33,162 nucleotides of DNA from Bacteroidaceae bacterium (GTDB taxonomy: Bacteria; Bacteroidota; Bacteroidia; Bacteroidales; Bacteroidaceae). A model generated the notes under the pieces. The model did no database searches. It was not told the DNA's origin and saw only the letters and a program-made list of their open reading frames with translations. The stretch's first letter is position 1; each line of letters opens with the position of its first letter. Shown here piece after piece: positions 17,366-24,735 of the stretch. The position numbers and the translations under genes are program-made. The stretch covers positions 1-33,162 of the forward strand of contig JAEDMP010000020.1 of assembly GCA_016302965.1 (NCBI GenBank). Reading direction: 5' to 3'.

Positions 17366-19408
17366 TTATTGTTCGCCAATCATCATTCTGAATTCTTCTT
17401 CGCTGACGATGTCCACACCCAGTTTTTCCGCCTTCTGCAGTTTGGCTGGTCCCATATTGTCGCCAGCCAGGATAAAGGAGGTCTTGCCGCTGATACTGCC
17501 CACATTCTTGCCTCCGTGCAGTTCTATCAGGCTCTTGTATTCGTCGCGGCTATGATGCTGGAATACACCGCTGATGACGATGCTTTTGCCGGCCAGCAGG
17601 TCTGACTGCTCGGAGAGTTGCTGCTCGCTCAATGCCATCTGCAGTCCTGCCTCTCGCAGTCTTCTGACCAAGCGCTGGTTGGCCTCGTCGTGGAAGAACC
17701 GGATGACGCTGCCGGCTATCACCTCGCCCACTCCGTCAATCTGGAGCAGTTCGTCCAACGTGGCCTGCTGCAGCGCCTCCATCGACTTGAAACGGCGGGC
17801 CAGTGTCTTGGCCACGGTTTCGCCTACAAAACGGATGCCCAGGGCAAATACGACGCGTTCAAAGGGCACCTCCTTGCTCTGGGCAATGCTGTTCACAATT
17901 TTTCGGGCGGAACGTTCCCGGCTGCCCGTACCGTTGATTTGCTCGACACGGATGTCATAGAGGTCGGCCACGTCGTGAATCAATCCACGAAGGAAATAGG
18001 CATCGACGGTCTCGGGACCTAAGCTGTCGATATTCATCGCCTTGCGCGAGATGAAATGCTCGATACGGCCTTTGAGTTGGGGCGGACAGCCGGTGTCGTT
18101 GGGACAATAGTGGGCCGCCTCTCCTTCCACCCTCACGAGGGGAGTGCCGCATTCTGGACAATGGGTGATGAAGCCGACGGGTTCGGCAAAGAAATCACGG
18201 TTGGAGGCATCCACTCCCACAATCTTCGGGATAATCTCCCCACCCTTCTCCACAAACACCTCGTCGCCGATATGCAGGTCGAAGGAGCGGATGAAGTCTT
18301 CGTTGTTCAGTGTGGCACGCTTCACCACCGTGCCGGCCAGCTGTACCGGCTCCATGTTGGCAACGGGGGTGACGGCGCCGGTGCGTCCCACCTGGTAACT
18401 CACGGAGAGCAGGCGCGTCTTGGCCCGCTCGGCCTGGTACTTGTAGGCGATGGCCCAGCGTGGACTCTTGGCGGTGAAGCCCAGGGCGCGCTGCTGGCGC
18501 TGTGAGTTCACCTTCAGCACGATACCGTCGGTAGCCACGGGCAGGTTCTTCCGTTCGTTGTCCCAGTATTGGATGAAGCGGTAGATTTCGTCGAGCGTTT
18601 TCACCTTGAGGATGGAGGGGGTGCTGCCTTTTCTGCTCGTCACCTGTCTAATCATCACCTGGAATCCCCATCGTCCGGCCTCCATCAGGTTCTCGTAGTG
18701 GCCATCGTTGGGCACCTGTTCACCCAGCAGATAATAGAGGTAGGCATCGAGGCGGCGGCGGGCCACCACGGCCGAGTTCTGGCTCTTCAGGGTGCCGCTG
18801 GCGGCATTGCGCGGGTTGGCAAAGAGGGGTTCTTCGGCGGCCTCGCGTTCGGCGTTGAGCTGTTCGAACACGCTCCAGGGCATCAGTATCTCACCCCTGA
18901 TTTCGAAGGTCGACGGCCATCCCTGTCCGGGAGCCAGCACCAAGGGGAGCGTGCGGATGGTTTTCACGTTGGCCGTCACATCGTCGCCCCTGACGCCGTC
19001 GCCTCGGGTGACCGCTCTCACCAGTTGTCCGTCCTCATAGGTAAGACTGATGGAGAGGCCGTCGTATTTCAGTTCGCAACACACCTCAAAGGGTTCGCCC
19101 TCCAATCCTTTTTCCACACTGTGATACCATTCTGCCACATCGGCCTCGCTGTAGGTGTTGGCGAGGGAGAGCATGGGATAGCGGTGTTCCACCTGCGTGA
19201 AGTTCTGGTTGAGGTCGCTGCCCACACGCTGCGTGGGCGAGTTGGGGTCGGCCATCTCGGGGTGGCGACTTTCCAACTGCTGGAGTTCGTGCATGAGGTG
19301 GTCAAACTCCTGGTCGCTGATGGTGGGAGCGTTGAGCATGTAGTACTGGTAGTTATACTGGTGCAGTTCTTTTCTGAGTTGCAGGATGCGTTCTGTTTCT
19401 GGATTCAT
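17366..19408 (-). CDS. ligA: NAD-dependent DNA ligase
   Basis: 680 residues, typical LigA size. Domain order is visible. The N-terminal Ia domain has YYMLNAPTISDQEFDHLM. The adenylation site is ELKYDG with Lys114, and the nucleotidyltransferase motifs include TRGDGVRGDDVT, FANPRNAASGTL and TDGIVLKVN. After the OB fold comes a four-Cys zinc finger (CPECG then HYCPNDTGC, about residues 410-437). The HhH region contains LLQIDGVGEVIAGS, and a BRCT domain (SIVISGVFQHHSRDEYKSLIELHGGK) closes the protein. It seals nicks in replication and repair using NAD+. Three imperfect 21-22-nt repeats lie just upstream of its start. The GH3 gene follows after 35 nt. Confidence 0.97.
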   Translation of the reverse strand: MNPETERILQLRKELHQYNYQYYMLNAPTISDQEFDHLMHELQQLESRHPEMADPNSPTQRVGSDLNQNFTQVEHRYPMLSLANTYSEADVAEWYHSVEKGLEGEPFEVCCELKYDGLSISLTYEDGQLVRAVTRGDGVRGDDVTANVKTIRTLPLVLAPGQGWPSTFEIRGEILMPWSVFEQLNAEREAAEEPLFANPRNAASGTLKSQNSAVVARRRLDAYLYYLLGEQVPNDGHYENLMEAGRWGFQVMIRQVTSRKGSTPSILKVKTLDEIYRFIQYWDNERKNLPVATDGIVLKVNSQRQQRALGFTAKSPRWAIAYKYQAERAKTRLLSVSYQVGRTGAVTPVANMEPVQLAGTVVKRATLNNEDFIRSFDLHIGDEVFVEKGGEIIPKIVGVDASNRDFFAEPVGFITHCPECGTPLVRVEGEAAHYCPNDTGCPPQLKGRIEHFISRKAMNIDSLGPETVDAYFLRGLIHDVADLYDIRVEQINGTGSRERSARKIVNSIAQSKEVPFERVVFALGIRFVGETVAKTLARRFKSMEALQQATLDELLQIDGVGEVIAGSVIRFFHDEANQRLVRRLREAGLQMALSEQQLSEQSDLLAGKSIVISGVFQHHSRDEYKSLIELHGGKNVGSISGKTSFILAGDNMGPAKLQKAEKLGVDIVSEEEFRMMIGEQ

Positions 19409-19412
19409 GATG

Positions 19413-19470
19413 TCTGTTTTGTTGGGTTTTGTAGGCTGTATTCTTGGGTCGATGGGCTGTACTCTTGGCT
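19413..19470 (-). repeat. Imperfect 21-22-bp tandem repeats in the ligA leader
   Basis: Plus-strand units CTGTTTTGTTGGG (19414-19426), CTGTATTCTTGGG (19436-19448) and CTGTACTCTTGGC (19457-19469) recur with a 21-22-nt period, beginning 5 nt upstream of the ligA start codon. Confidence 0.65.
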
Positions 19471-19529
19471 GTTTGAGGAGTCTGTAGACGCAATATCGAG
19501 TTTTTTTCGGTGAAAAAAGGGGCGAAAAA

Positions 19530-19560
19530 TTGTGTGAATCGAAAAAAATGATTACCTTTG
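19530..19560 (+). promoter_or_regulatory. Promoter of tRNA-Arg
   Basis: TTGT at 19530-19533, 19 nt, then TACCTTTG at 19553-19560, ending 10 nt before the tRNA 5' end. Confidence 0.7.
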
Positions 19561-19570
19561 CACCCGTTAT

Positions 19571-19644
19571 GGTCTCGTAGCTTAGCTGAATAGAGCGTCA
19601 GATTCCGGTTCTGAAGGTCGTGGGTTTGAATCCCACCGAGATCA
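19571..19644 (+). tRNA. tRNA-Arg (anticodon CCG)
   Basis: 74 nt folding as a full cloverleaf: acceptor GGTCTCG with CGAGATC plus discriminator A, D stem GCTT/GAGC, anticodon stem TCAGA/TCTGA with loop TTCCGGT (anticodon CCG, reads CGG), T stem GTGGG/CCCAC with loop TTTGAAT. CCA is not encoded. It has its own promoter and terminator. Confidence 0.95.
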
Positions 19645-19658
19645 CCTCCCTTGCCTTG

Positions 19659-19692
19659 CAGCCACTGTTCCGCACAGTGGCTGCTTTTTTTT
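19659..19692 (+). terminator. Terminator of tRNA-Arg
   Basis: CAGCCACTGT (19659-19668) pairs perfectly with ACAGTGGCTG (19674-19683) around TCCGC, followed by C and eight T. Confidence 0.95.
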
Positions 19693-19716
19693 CCATGGGT
19701 TTCTGGCCGTTTCCAT

Positions 19717-19788
19717 TTGATTGGATGCTCCATTTTTCTTATCAGCCCTTATCTTATTGGATGCTTCCTTCTTATTTGATGCCTCTCT
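19717..19788 (-). repeat. Decayed ~18-bp repeats spanning the mltG stop codon
   Basis: Plus-strand units ATTGGATGCTCC (from 19720), CTTATCAGCCCT (from 19738), ATTGGATGCTTCC (from 19755) and ATTTGATGCCTCT (from 19773) recur at roughly 18-nt steps. The last one holds the mltG stop. In another frame they give a repeated EASNK-like peptide, which I regard as a by-product. Confidence 0.5.
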
Positions 19789-20836
19789 GGTTGAGTGCTG
19801 CCGTATACTTGGCGGCATTGAGCAGATGTTCGGGATAGGTCTTGGCGAAATTGTGGGTGCCCGAGAAATCTTCCTTGGCACACATATAGAGATAGTCGTG
19901 CTCTACATAATGCAACACCGCATCGATACCTGCCACCGAGGCAATCTTGATGGGACCCGGGGGCAGTCCGGGGTTCATATAGGTGTTGTAGGGACTGTCG
20001 ATGAACAGCAGTTTGTGGTAGATACGTTTCAGTGAGAAGTCGCCGCAGGCAAACTTCACGGTGGGGTCGGCCTGCAGAGGCATCCCTTTGGGATATTCGG
20101 CGTTGCGCAGGCGGAGGCGGTTGAGATACATGCCTGCAATCATGGGTTTCTCTGCATTGTTGGCCGTTTCCTCGTCGATGATGCTGGCCAGTGTCGCCAC
20201 TTCGGTCTCGCTCAGCTGCATGGCGGCGGCCCGCTCTTTGCGTGCATCGGCTTCCCAGAAGCGTGCATGCTCTTTGGCCATGCGCTCCAGCAATGCCTTG
20301 GGGGTGCTGTTCCAGTAGATGCAGTAGGTGTTGGGGACAAAGAGGGCTGGCAGCGTCTGATGGGTATAGCCCCAGGAGGCGATGACAGCCGAATCGGTGA
20401 AGGCGGCCATCAGCTGGGCACTGTCGGCCATCATCTTCTTGCCGAGCACGGCGGCCAGGCGGTCGATGGTTCTCACTTCGGGGATGGTAAGGTTCAGGGG
20501 AGTCTGCACGCCGTTCTTCATCCTGCGGAAGAGGGTGAAGGCTGATTCGCCGGGTGCCACCTCGTAGCGGCCTGTCCTCACCTTGTCATTCATCGAGCTG
20601 TGTCGGGCCAGGGCTGTAAAGCCGCTCATGCCGTGACGGCTGGCATAGGGTTGCAGTTTGGCAAAGACGGAATCCTGGGTGTCGTCGTCATCGATATAGA
20701 CAAAATGCGATTCAGTGCTGTGGGAGAAACTGCTGAACAGATAGTAATAAACCATGCCACAGATGAAGGCTCCGAGCAGGGCAGCAGCATAGAGATAGGT
20801 CTTGGCTTTGAAGGCCGATTTCTTCTTTCTTTTCAT
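19772..20836 (-). CDS. mltG: MltG-like endolytic murein transglycosylase
   Basis: 354 residues. A basic N-terminus (MKRKKKSAFKAK) precedes one membrane helix (about residues 13-33), so it is an inner-membrane protein facing the periplasm. A LysM-like region (TGRYEVAPGESAFTLFRRMKNG) is followed by the YceG catalytic domain: FVPNTYCIYW, TLASIIDEET, MYLNRLRLRN, GMPLQADPTVKFA and NPGLPPGPIKIAS. MltG cleaves nascent glycan strands and sets their length. The family motif is usually SIVEKET; here the first acidic position is Asp221 (DEE), where the catalytic Glu normally stands. Otherwise all family blocks are intact. Preceded by a good promoter and by a 15-bp tandem duplication abutting the start codon. 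Confidence 0.93.
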   Translation of the reverse strand: MKRKKKSAFKAKTYLYAAALLGAFICGMVYYYLFSSFSHSTESHFVYIDDDDTQDSVFAKLQPYASRHGMSGFTALARHSSMNDKVRTGRYEVAPGESAFTLFRRMKNGVQTPLNLTIPEVRTIDRLAAVLGKKMMADSAQLMAAFTDSAVIASWGYTHQTLPALFVPNTYCIYWNSTPKALLERMAKEHARFWEADARKERAAAMQLSETEVATLASIIDEETANNAEKPMIAGMYLNRLRLRNAEYPKGMPLQADPTVKFACGDFSLKRIYHKLLFIDSPYNTYMNPGLPPGPIKIASVAGIDAVLHYVEHDYLYMCAKEDFSGTHNFAKTYPEHLLNAAKYTAALNQRGIK

Positions 20837-20864
20837 GGGTAGACAATTCGTGGGTAGATAATGG
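20835..20864 (-). repeat. 15-bp tandem duplication at the mltG start
   Basis: Plus strand ATGGGTAGACAATTC (20835-20849) is followed directly by GTGGGTAGATAATGG (20850-20864). On the minus strand the unit reads ATTrTCTACCCAyG; the copy next to the gene carries the ATG, the upstream copy has ACG at that place. Confidence 0.75.
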
Positions 20865-20892
20865 TTTGCAAAATAGTTTTATTTTGACCCTG

Positions 20893-20924
20893 CAAAGATA
20901 AATAAAAAGGCTGAAATAAACAAA
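20893..20924 (-). promoter_or_regulatory. Promoter of mltG
   Basis: On the minus strand TTTG (20924-20921), 20 nt, then TATCTTTG (20900-20893): a full match to the Bacteroidetes consensus. Confidence 0.75.
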
Positions 20925-20953
20925 CGATCAGGAAGAAAATCGGGGGGTGAAAC

Positions 20954-20986
20954 AAAAAAAAAGAGCCTTCTTGTGGAAGACTCTTT
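20954..20986 (-). terminator. Terminator of tRNA-Asp
   Basis: On the minus strand AGAGTCTTC pairs with GAAGGCTCT (one G-T) around CACAA, followed by a run of T (20962-20954). Confidence 0.88.
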
Positions 20987-20987
20987 G

Positions 20988-21061
20988 CGGTGCGTACGGG
21001 ACTCGAACCCGTGACCTCCTGCGTGACAGGCAGGCATTCTAACCAACTGAACTAACGCACC
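20988..21061 (-). tRNA. tRNA-Asp (anticodon GTC)
   Basis: 74 nt on the minus strand: acceptor GGTGCGT with ACGCACC plus discriminator G, D arm with GTTC/GAAT pairing, anticodon stem CCTGC/GCAGG with loop CTGTCAC (anticodon GTC), T arm CGGGTTCGAGTCCCG. CCA is not encoded. Promoter and terminator both recognisable. Confidence 0.96.
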
Positions 21062-21092
21062 TTACAGATTCGCTATTTCCGAATTGCGAGTG

Positions 21093-21124
21093 CAAAGGTA
21101 GGCATTATTTTTGTAATCACCAAA
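21093..21124 (-). promoter_or_regulatory. Promoter of tRNA-Asp
   Basis: Minus-strand TTTG (21124-21121), 20 nt, TACCTTTG (21100-21093), about 30 nt upstream of the mature tRNA 5' end. Confidence 0.75.
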
Positions 21125-21193
21125 ACTTTTCCGCATTTTTTTTGTCATTTCATGCAAAAAGAATAAAATGTTTACAATTCTACCCCATAGCCA

Positions 21194-23491
21194 TCAGGAT
21201 TCGATGGTGAATTTGGCAAATTTCAGCAATAACTGTTTCGTTCCGGCCTGGTCGAAAACGACGGTTGCTTTTGCATTTTCACCACTTCCTTCGAGTTGTT
21301 CTATCCGGCCAGAACCGAAGCGTTCGTGGCGGATACGCATGCCGGTCTTTAATTGGAGACCATGAAACGTCAGCGATTTCTTGGATGCTGATGCCGGTGA
21401 GGATATGGTCGAAGAGGATGCGGCTGATACAGATGGAGCCGGCGATGAGGATGTATACGAACATTTATTGCTTCTACCGAAAGGACTGTTATTGAATCCG
21501 CGATAGCCGCCCGCTCCTGACGGACTGTCCATGCGTCGGAGGAGTCCAGGGGCAAAGTCGTTGATGAATCGGGATGGGGTGTCATACTCCATGCGTCCGT
21601 AGCGGAAACGGTTTTCGGCGTAGGTCAGTTCACAGAACTTCATGGCCCTGGTCACGGCCACATAGAGCAGACGGCGTTCTTCCTCTATCCCTCTCGGCGA
21701 GTCGGAACACATGGGCGACGGGAAGATATTCTCTTCCACCCCCACGATGAAGACCGCAGGAAACTCCAGTCCCTTGGCACTGTGGATGGTCATGAGCGAT
21801 ACCTGGTGGCCTTCGTTCTCTTCCGACTGTGCATCCAGGTCGGTGAGCAGTGACACTTCCTGCAGGAAGTCGGCCAGCCCGTGGCGATAGGTGGTCCGCT
21901 CCTCCCCCTCCTCATCGGTCACGAAATCCTGGATGGCCGCCTGAAACTCCTCGAGGTTCTCCTGTCGGGCGATGTCTTCGGGTTCCTTGCCCGAAAAGAT
22001 GTCCTTGGCGATACCGCTCTGCACGATGATGTCATGGCCGAGTTGGTAGGCATCCTCGTTGTGCAAGCGTTCGCGCCATCCGTCTACCATGCTCCTGAAG
22101 GCTTCTATCTTGGCCAGGGTGGCGCGTTGCAGATGGGCGAGATAGAGCTGGGGCTGGCTCACCACCGTCCACAGACTCACCTGTGCCGTTGCGGCCGACT
22201 CGAACAGCCGGGCCAGGGTGGTGTTGCCGATGCCGCGCGCCGGATAGTTGATGATGCGCTTGAAGGCCTCCTCGTCGTCAGGATTGACCACCATTCTGAA
22301 ATAGGCAATCACATCCTTGATTTCCTTGCGCTGATAGAAACTCAGACCGCCGTAGATGCGGTAGGGAATGCCCTCCTTGCGCAGACACTCCTCGAAACTG
22401 CGGCTCTGCGCATTGGTGCGGTAGAGGATGGCACAGTCGCTGTAGTCATAGCCCTTGCGGCAGAGCCGCTGTATGTCCTTGCAGACAATCAGTGCCTCTT
22501 CCTTGTCGGTCATGCCCTTCTTCAGCACCAGCGGTTCGCCCGTCTCATTTTCGCTGTATACATCCTTGGGAATCTGGTTCCGGTTGTGCTGTATCAGACT
22601 GTTGGCCGCCGTCACTATGGCCTGTGTGGAGCGGTAGTTGCGCTCGAGTTTAAACAGTCTTGCCCCTTCAAATTCGTGGGTGAAATGCAGGATATGGTCG
22701 ATATTGGCCCCTCTGAAGCTGTAGATGCTTTGGGCATCGTCGCCCACCACACACACCTTCATCCGCTCCTTAGTGAGCTGCAGCAGAATAGCCTGTTGCA
22801 CGCGGTTCGTATCTTGGTACTCATCCACCAGCACATACTGGTAGCGTTCCACATACTTGCGTCTCACCTCCTCATGCTGCTGGAACAGCAGATAGGTGTA
22901 GACCAGCAGGTCGTCGAAATCCATGGTGTTGGCTCGGCGGCAGCGTTCCGCATACACCTTATATATGTCCTTGATGGCACCCAGCCCGCGATAGTTGTCT
23001 TCGCTCACGAGTCGGCTGTCGGCAGCGTAGGCCTGCGGCAGCAGCAGTTGGTTCTTGGCCCGGCTGATGCGGTCGGCCACCGAGGCCGCTTTGTATTGTT
23101 TCTCGTCGAGGTTCATCTCCTTGATGATGGCCTTCACCATCGAACGCGAATCGCTTTGGTCGTAGATGGTAAACTGTGCGGTGAAGCCCAGATATTCGCA
23201 CTCGTTGCGCAGGATACGGGAAAAGATGGAGTGGAAGGTTCCCATCTGCAGATAGCGGGCACGGTCGCCTCCCACGAGCAGAGCGATACGCTCTTTCATC
23301 TCTCTGGCGGCCTTGTTGGTAAACGTGAGGGCGAGGATGTTCCAAGGGGCGAGCCCCTGCTCAAGCAGATAGGCAATCTTGTGGGTGAGCACTTTGGTTT
23401 TGCCCGAACCGGCACCGGCAATCACCAGCTGCGGTCCTTCACAATAATTGACGGCTTCGAGTTGAGTGGGAGAAAGAGCGTTGTTGTCCAC
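21194..23491 (-). CDS. UvrD/PcrA-type superfamily 1 DNA helicase
   Basis: 765 residues, normal for UvrD/PcrA. SF1A motifs appear in order: Q motif (LSPTQLEAV), Walker A GAGSGKT, motif Ia (ALTFTNKAAREMKERI), GTFHSIFSRILR, motif II VLVDEYQDTN, motif III GDDAQSIYSFRGA, motif IV LERNYRST, motif V (MTIHSAKGLEFPAVFIVGVEE) and motif VI EERRLLYVAVTRA. A Ser/Ala/Pro-rich low-complexity linker (about residues 675-710) separates the motor from a C-terminal Tudor-like tail (GMRIRHERFGSGRIEQLEG), the part that contacts RNA polymerase in PcrA. It unwinds 3'-5' in nucleotide-excision and mismatch repair and clears stalled complexes. It lies 62 nt downstream of the uncharacterised membrane gene on the same strand and is probably transcribed with it. 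Confidence 0.95.
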   Translation of the reverse strand: MDNNALSPTQLEAVNYCEGPQLVIAGAGSGKTKVLTHKIAYLLEQGLAPWNILALTFTNKAAREMKERIALLVGGDRARYLQMGTFHSIFSRILRNECEYLGFTAQFTIYDQSDSRSMVKAIIKEMNLDEKQYKAASVADRISRAKNQLLLPQAYAADSRLVSEDNYRGLGAIKDIYKVYAERCRRANTMDFDDLLVYTYLLFQQHEEVRRKYVERYQYVLVDEYQDTNRVQQAILLQLTKERMKVCVVGDDAQSIYSFRGANIDHILHFTHEFEGARLFKLERNYRSTQAIVTAANSLIQHNRNQIPKDVYSENETGEPLVLKKGMTDKEEALIVCKDIQRLCRKGYDYSDCAILYRTNAQSRSFEECLRKEGIPYRIYGGLSFYQRKEIKDVIAYFRMVVNPDDEEAFKRIINYPARGIGNTTLARLFESAATAQVSLWTVVSQPQLYLAHLQRATLAKIEAFRSMVDGWRERLHNEDAYQLGHDIIVQSGIAKDIFSGKEPEDIARQENLEEFQAAIQDFVTDEEGEERTTYRHGLADFLQEVSLLTDLDAQSEENEGHQVSLMTIHSAKGLEFPAVFIVGVEENIFPSPMCSDSPRGIEEERRLLYVAVTRAMKFCELTYAENRFRYGRMEYDTPSRFINDFAPGLLRRMDSPSGAGGYRGFNNSPFGRSNKCSYTSSSPAPSVSAASSSTISSPASASKKSLTFHGLQLKTGMRIRHERFGSGRIEQLEGSGENAKATVVFDQAGTKQLLLKFAKFTIES

Positions 23492-23553
23492 GGTTTGAAA
23501 AGCGTATTTTGGGGGATGAATAATCTGAAACGAAGGGATGTGCGGTCATAGGG

Positions 23554-24732
23554 TCAGTCGGCATCTGGTCTGCTGAAGAAATCCTTGGCATAGGTGAAAT
23601 ACCACCAGTAGGTGCCGAAATAATGCTTGTAGATTTTCAGCATCCGTTCCTCGGCTTTCGGACACTCCCGTTCCATTTTCTGCATATCTTCATAATCCGT
23701 TTCCATCACACTCTCGTGATAGACGATGGAAGGATGGGCAGTCAGGTGGACATAGAGCACCAGCGCCTCGCGGTAGTGGCGGGGCAGACTGTCATTGACG
23801 GTATAGTACCGTGGCAGCTGTCTCACAAACTCCTTCAGATTGCGGTCGGCAAGCAGGGCGCAGAGGTGATAGTCGGCAACGGCTCTTGTGGCCTGACGTG
23901 TCACTTGCAGCGTACGGATAAACCGCAGGACCGTGGTGGGATGCAGGGGCTTGGCTCCGACGTGTCGGAAGATGCTGTCGGCAGGAAGCATCAGACAGGA
24001 GGCTTCTCCGGTCGTGGGCAAAAGGGCGTTGGAACCTCCCACAACGGGGTATCTGAAGAAGGCTTCACCCAGCTCTCCCCTACGTGAGAGAGCGTAGGCA
24101 CGCAGCATGGTCAGATGAGGGTCCGTCACCAGCGACTCCTGCCCCACCCTGGCCGCCTCCTCAAACTTCCCTTCCTGGAGGAGTCTCTCCGTGTGTGCCC
24201 TGAAATGGAAGGCATCATCTGTTCCGGAGATGGTAGCCACGGCGAAACACATCCACCCGATGACCGACAGATTGATCCACATCGAGCGGGAAAACAGCGA
24301 GCTGTCAAACGCCCGTGAGTCATAGTCCATCACTTTTCTCAGAAAGAGCGAAATGCCCAGCCAGACGAGCAGCGAGAGTGGAGCCAGCCACGTCCAGCAG
24401 TAGAGGTAATGTTCGGCATTGTGGTCTACGCGATAGTCGCAGATGAGCGTGAGGAGCAGTGCCGACGGGAAATAGCTGAGTGCATGCAGTCGCCCGTTGA
24501 GACGCAACAGATGGGCCACCCACCATTTGATGAGCAGCAGAACGAAGGTGATGAGTGATGCGCCGATGAAACGGTTATAGCTGGTGGCTCCCTGGCTCAA
24601 CTGGTGTTGGGCCACGGCCATCACATCACTCTGGTAACCGTAGAGATAGAGGAAAGAGAACAAGCAAAAGACGATGGCACACACCACTGAGACAGTGGTG
24701 GTGCCATTCGTCTGATAACGTTTATTTGTCAT
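23554..24732 (-). CDS. Uncharacterised membrane protein with helical C-terminal domain
   Basis: 392 residues, not confidently recognised; it recalls the Bacteroidetes DUF6057-type proteins, but I cannot confirm that. About five hydrophobic segments fall at roughly residues 14-34, 50-70, 83-98, 112-131 and 153-169. The remaining ~220 residues are soluble and helix-rich, with TPR-like spacing (LLQEGKFEEAARVGQESLVTDPHLTMLRAYALSRRGELGEAFFRYP). The topology suggests an inner-membrane protein with a scaffold or sensing domain. It begins only 3 nt after the glgB stop, so translation is probably coupled to glgB, and it precedes the helicase gene. No catalytic motif is evident. Confidence 0.75.
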   Translation of the reverse strand: MTNKRYQTNGTTTVSVVCAIVFCLFSFLYLYGYQSDVMAVAQHQLSQGATSYNRFIGASLITFVLLLIKWWVAHLLRLNGRLHALSYFPSALLLTLICDYRVDHNAEHYLYCWTWLAPLSLLVWLGISLFLRKVMDYDSRAFDSSLFSRSMWINLSVIGWMCFAVATISGTDDAFHFRAHTERLLQEGKFEEAARVGQESLVTDPHLTMLRAYALSRRGELGEAFFRYPVVGGSNALLPTTGEASCLMLPADSIFRHVGAKPLHPTTVLRFIRTLQVTRQATRAVADYHLCALLADRNLKEFVRQLPRYYTVNDSLPRHYREALVLYVHLTAHPSIVYHESVMETDYEDMQKMERECPKAEERMLKIYKHYFGTYWWYFTYAKDFFSRPDAD

Positions 24733-24735
24733 GGA

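Noticed and set aside
21881..23551. 556-codon + strand frame opposite the helicase gene
   Set aside because: The helicase on the minus strand has all SF1 motifs; the opposite frame has no recognisable domain. The same holds for the frames opposite btuB (1732-3030 -), glgB (24796-26067 +) and the 3016-5019 gene (3979-4689 -).
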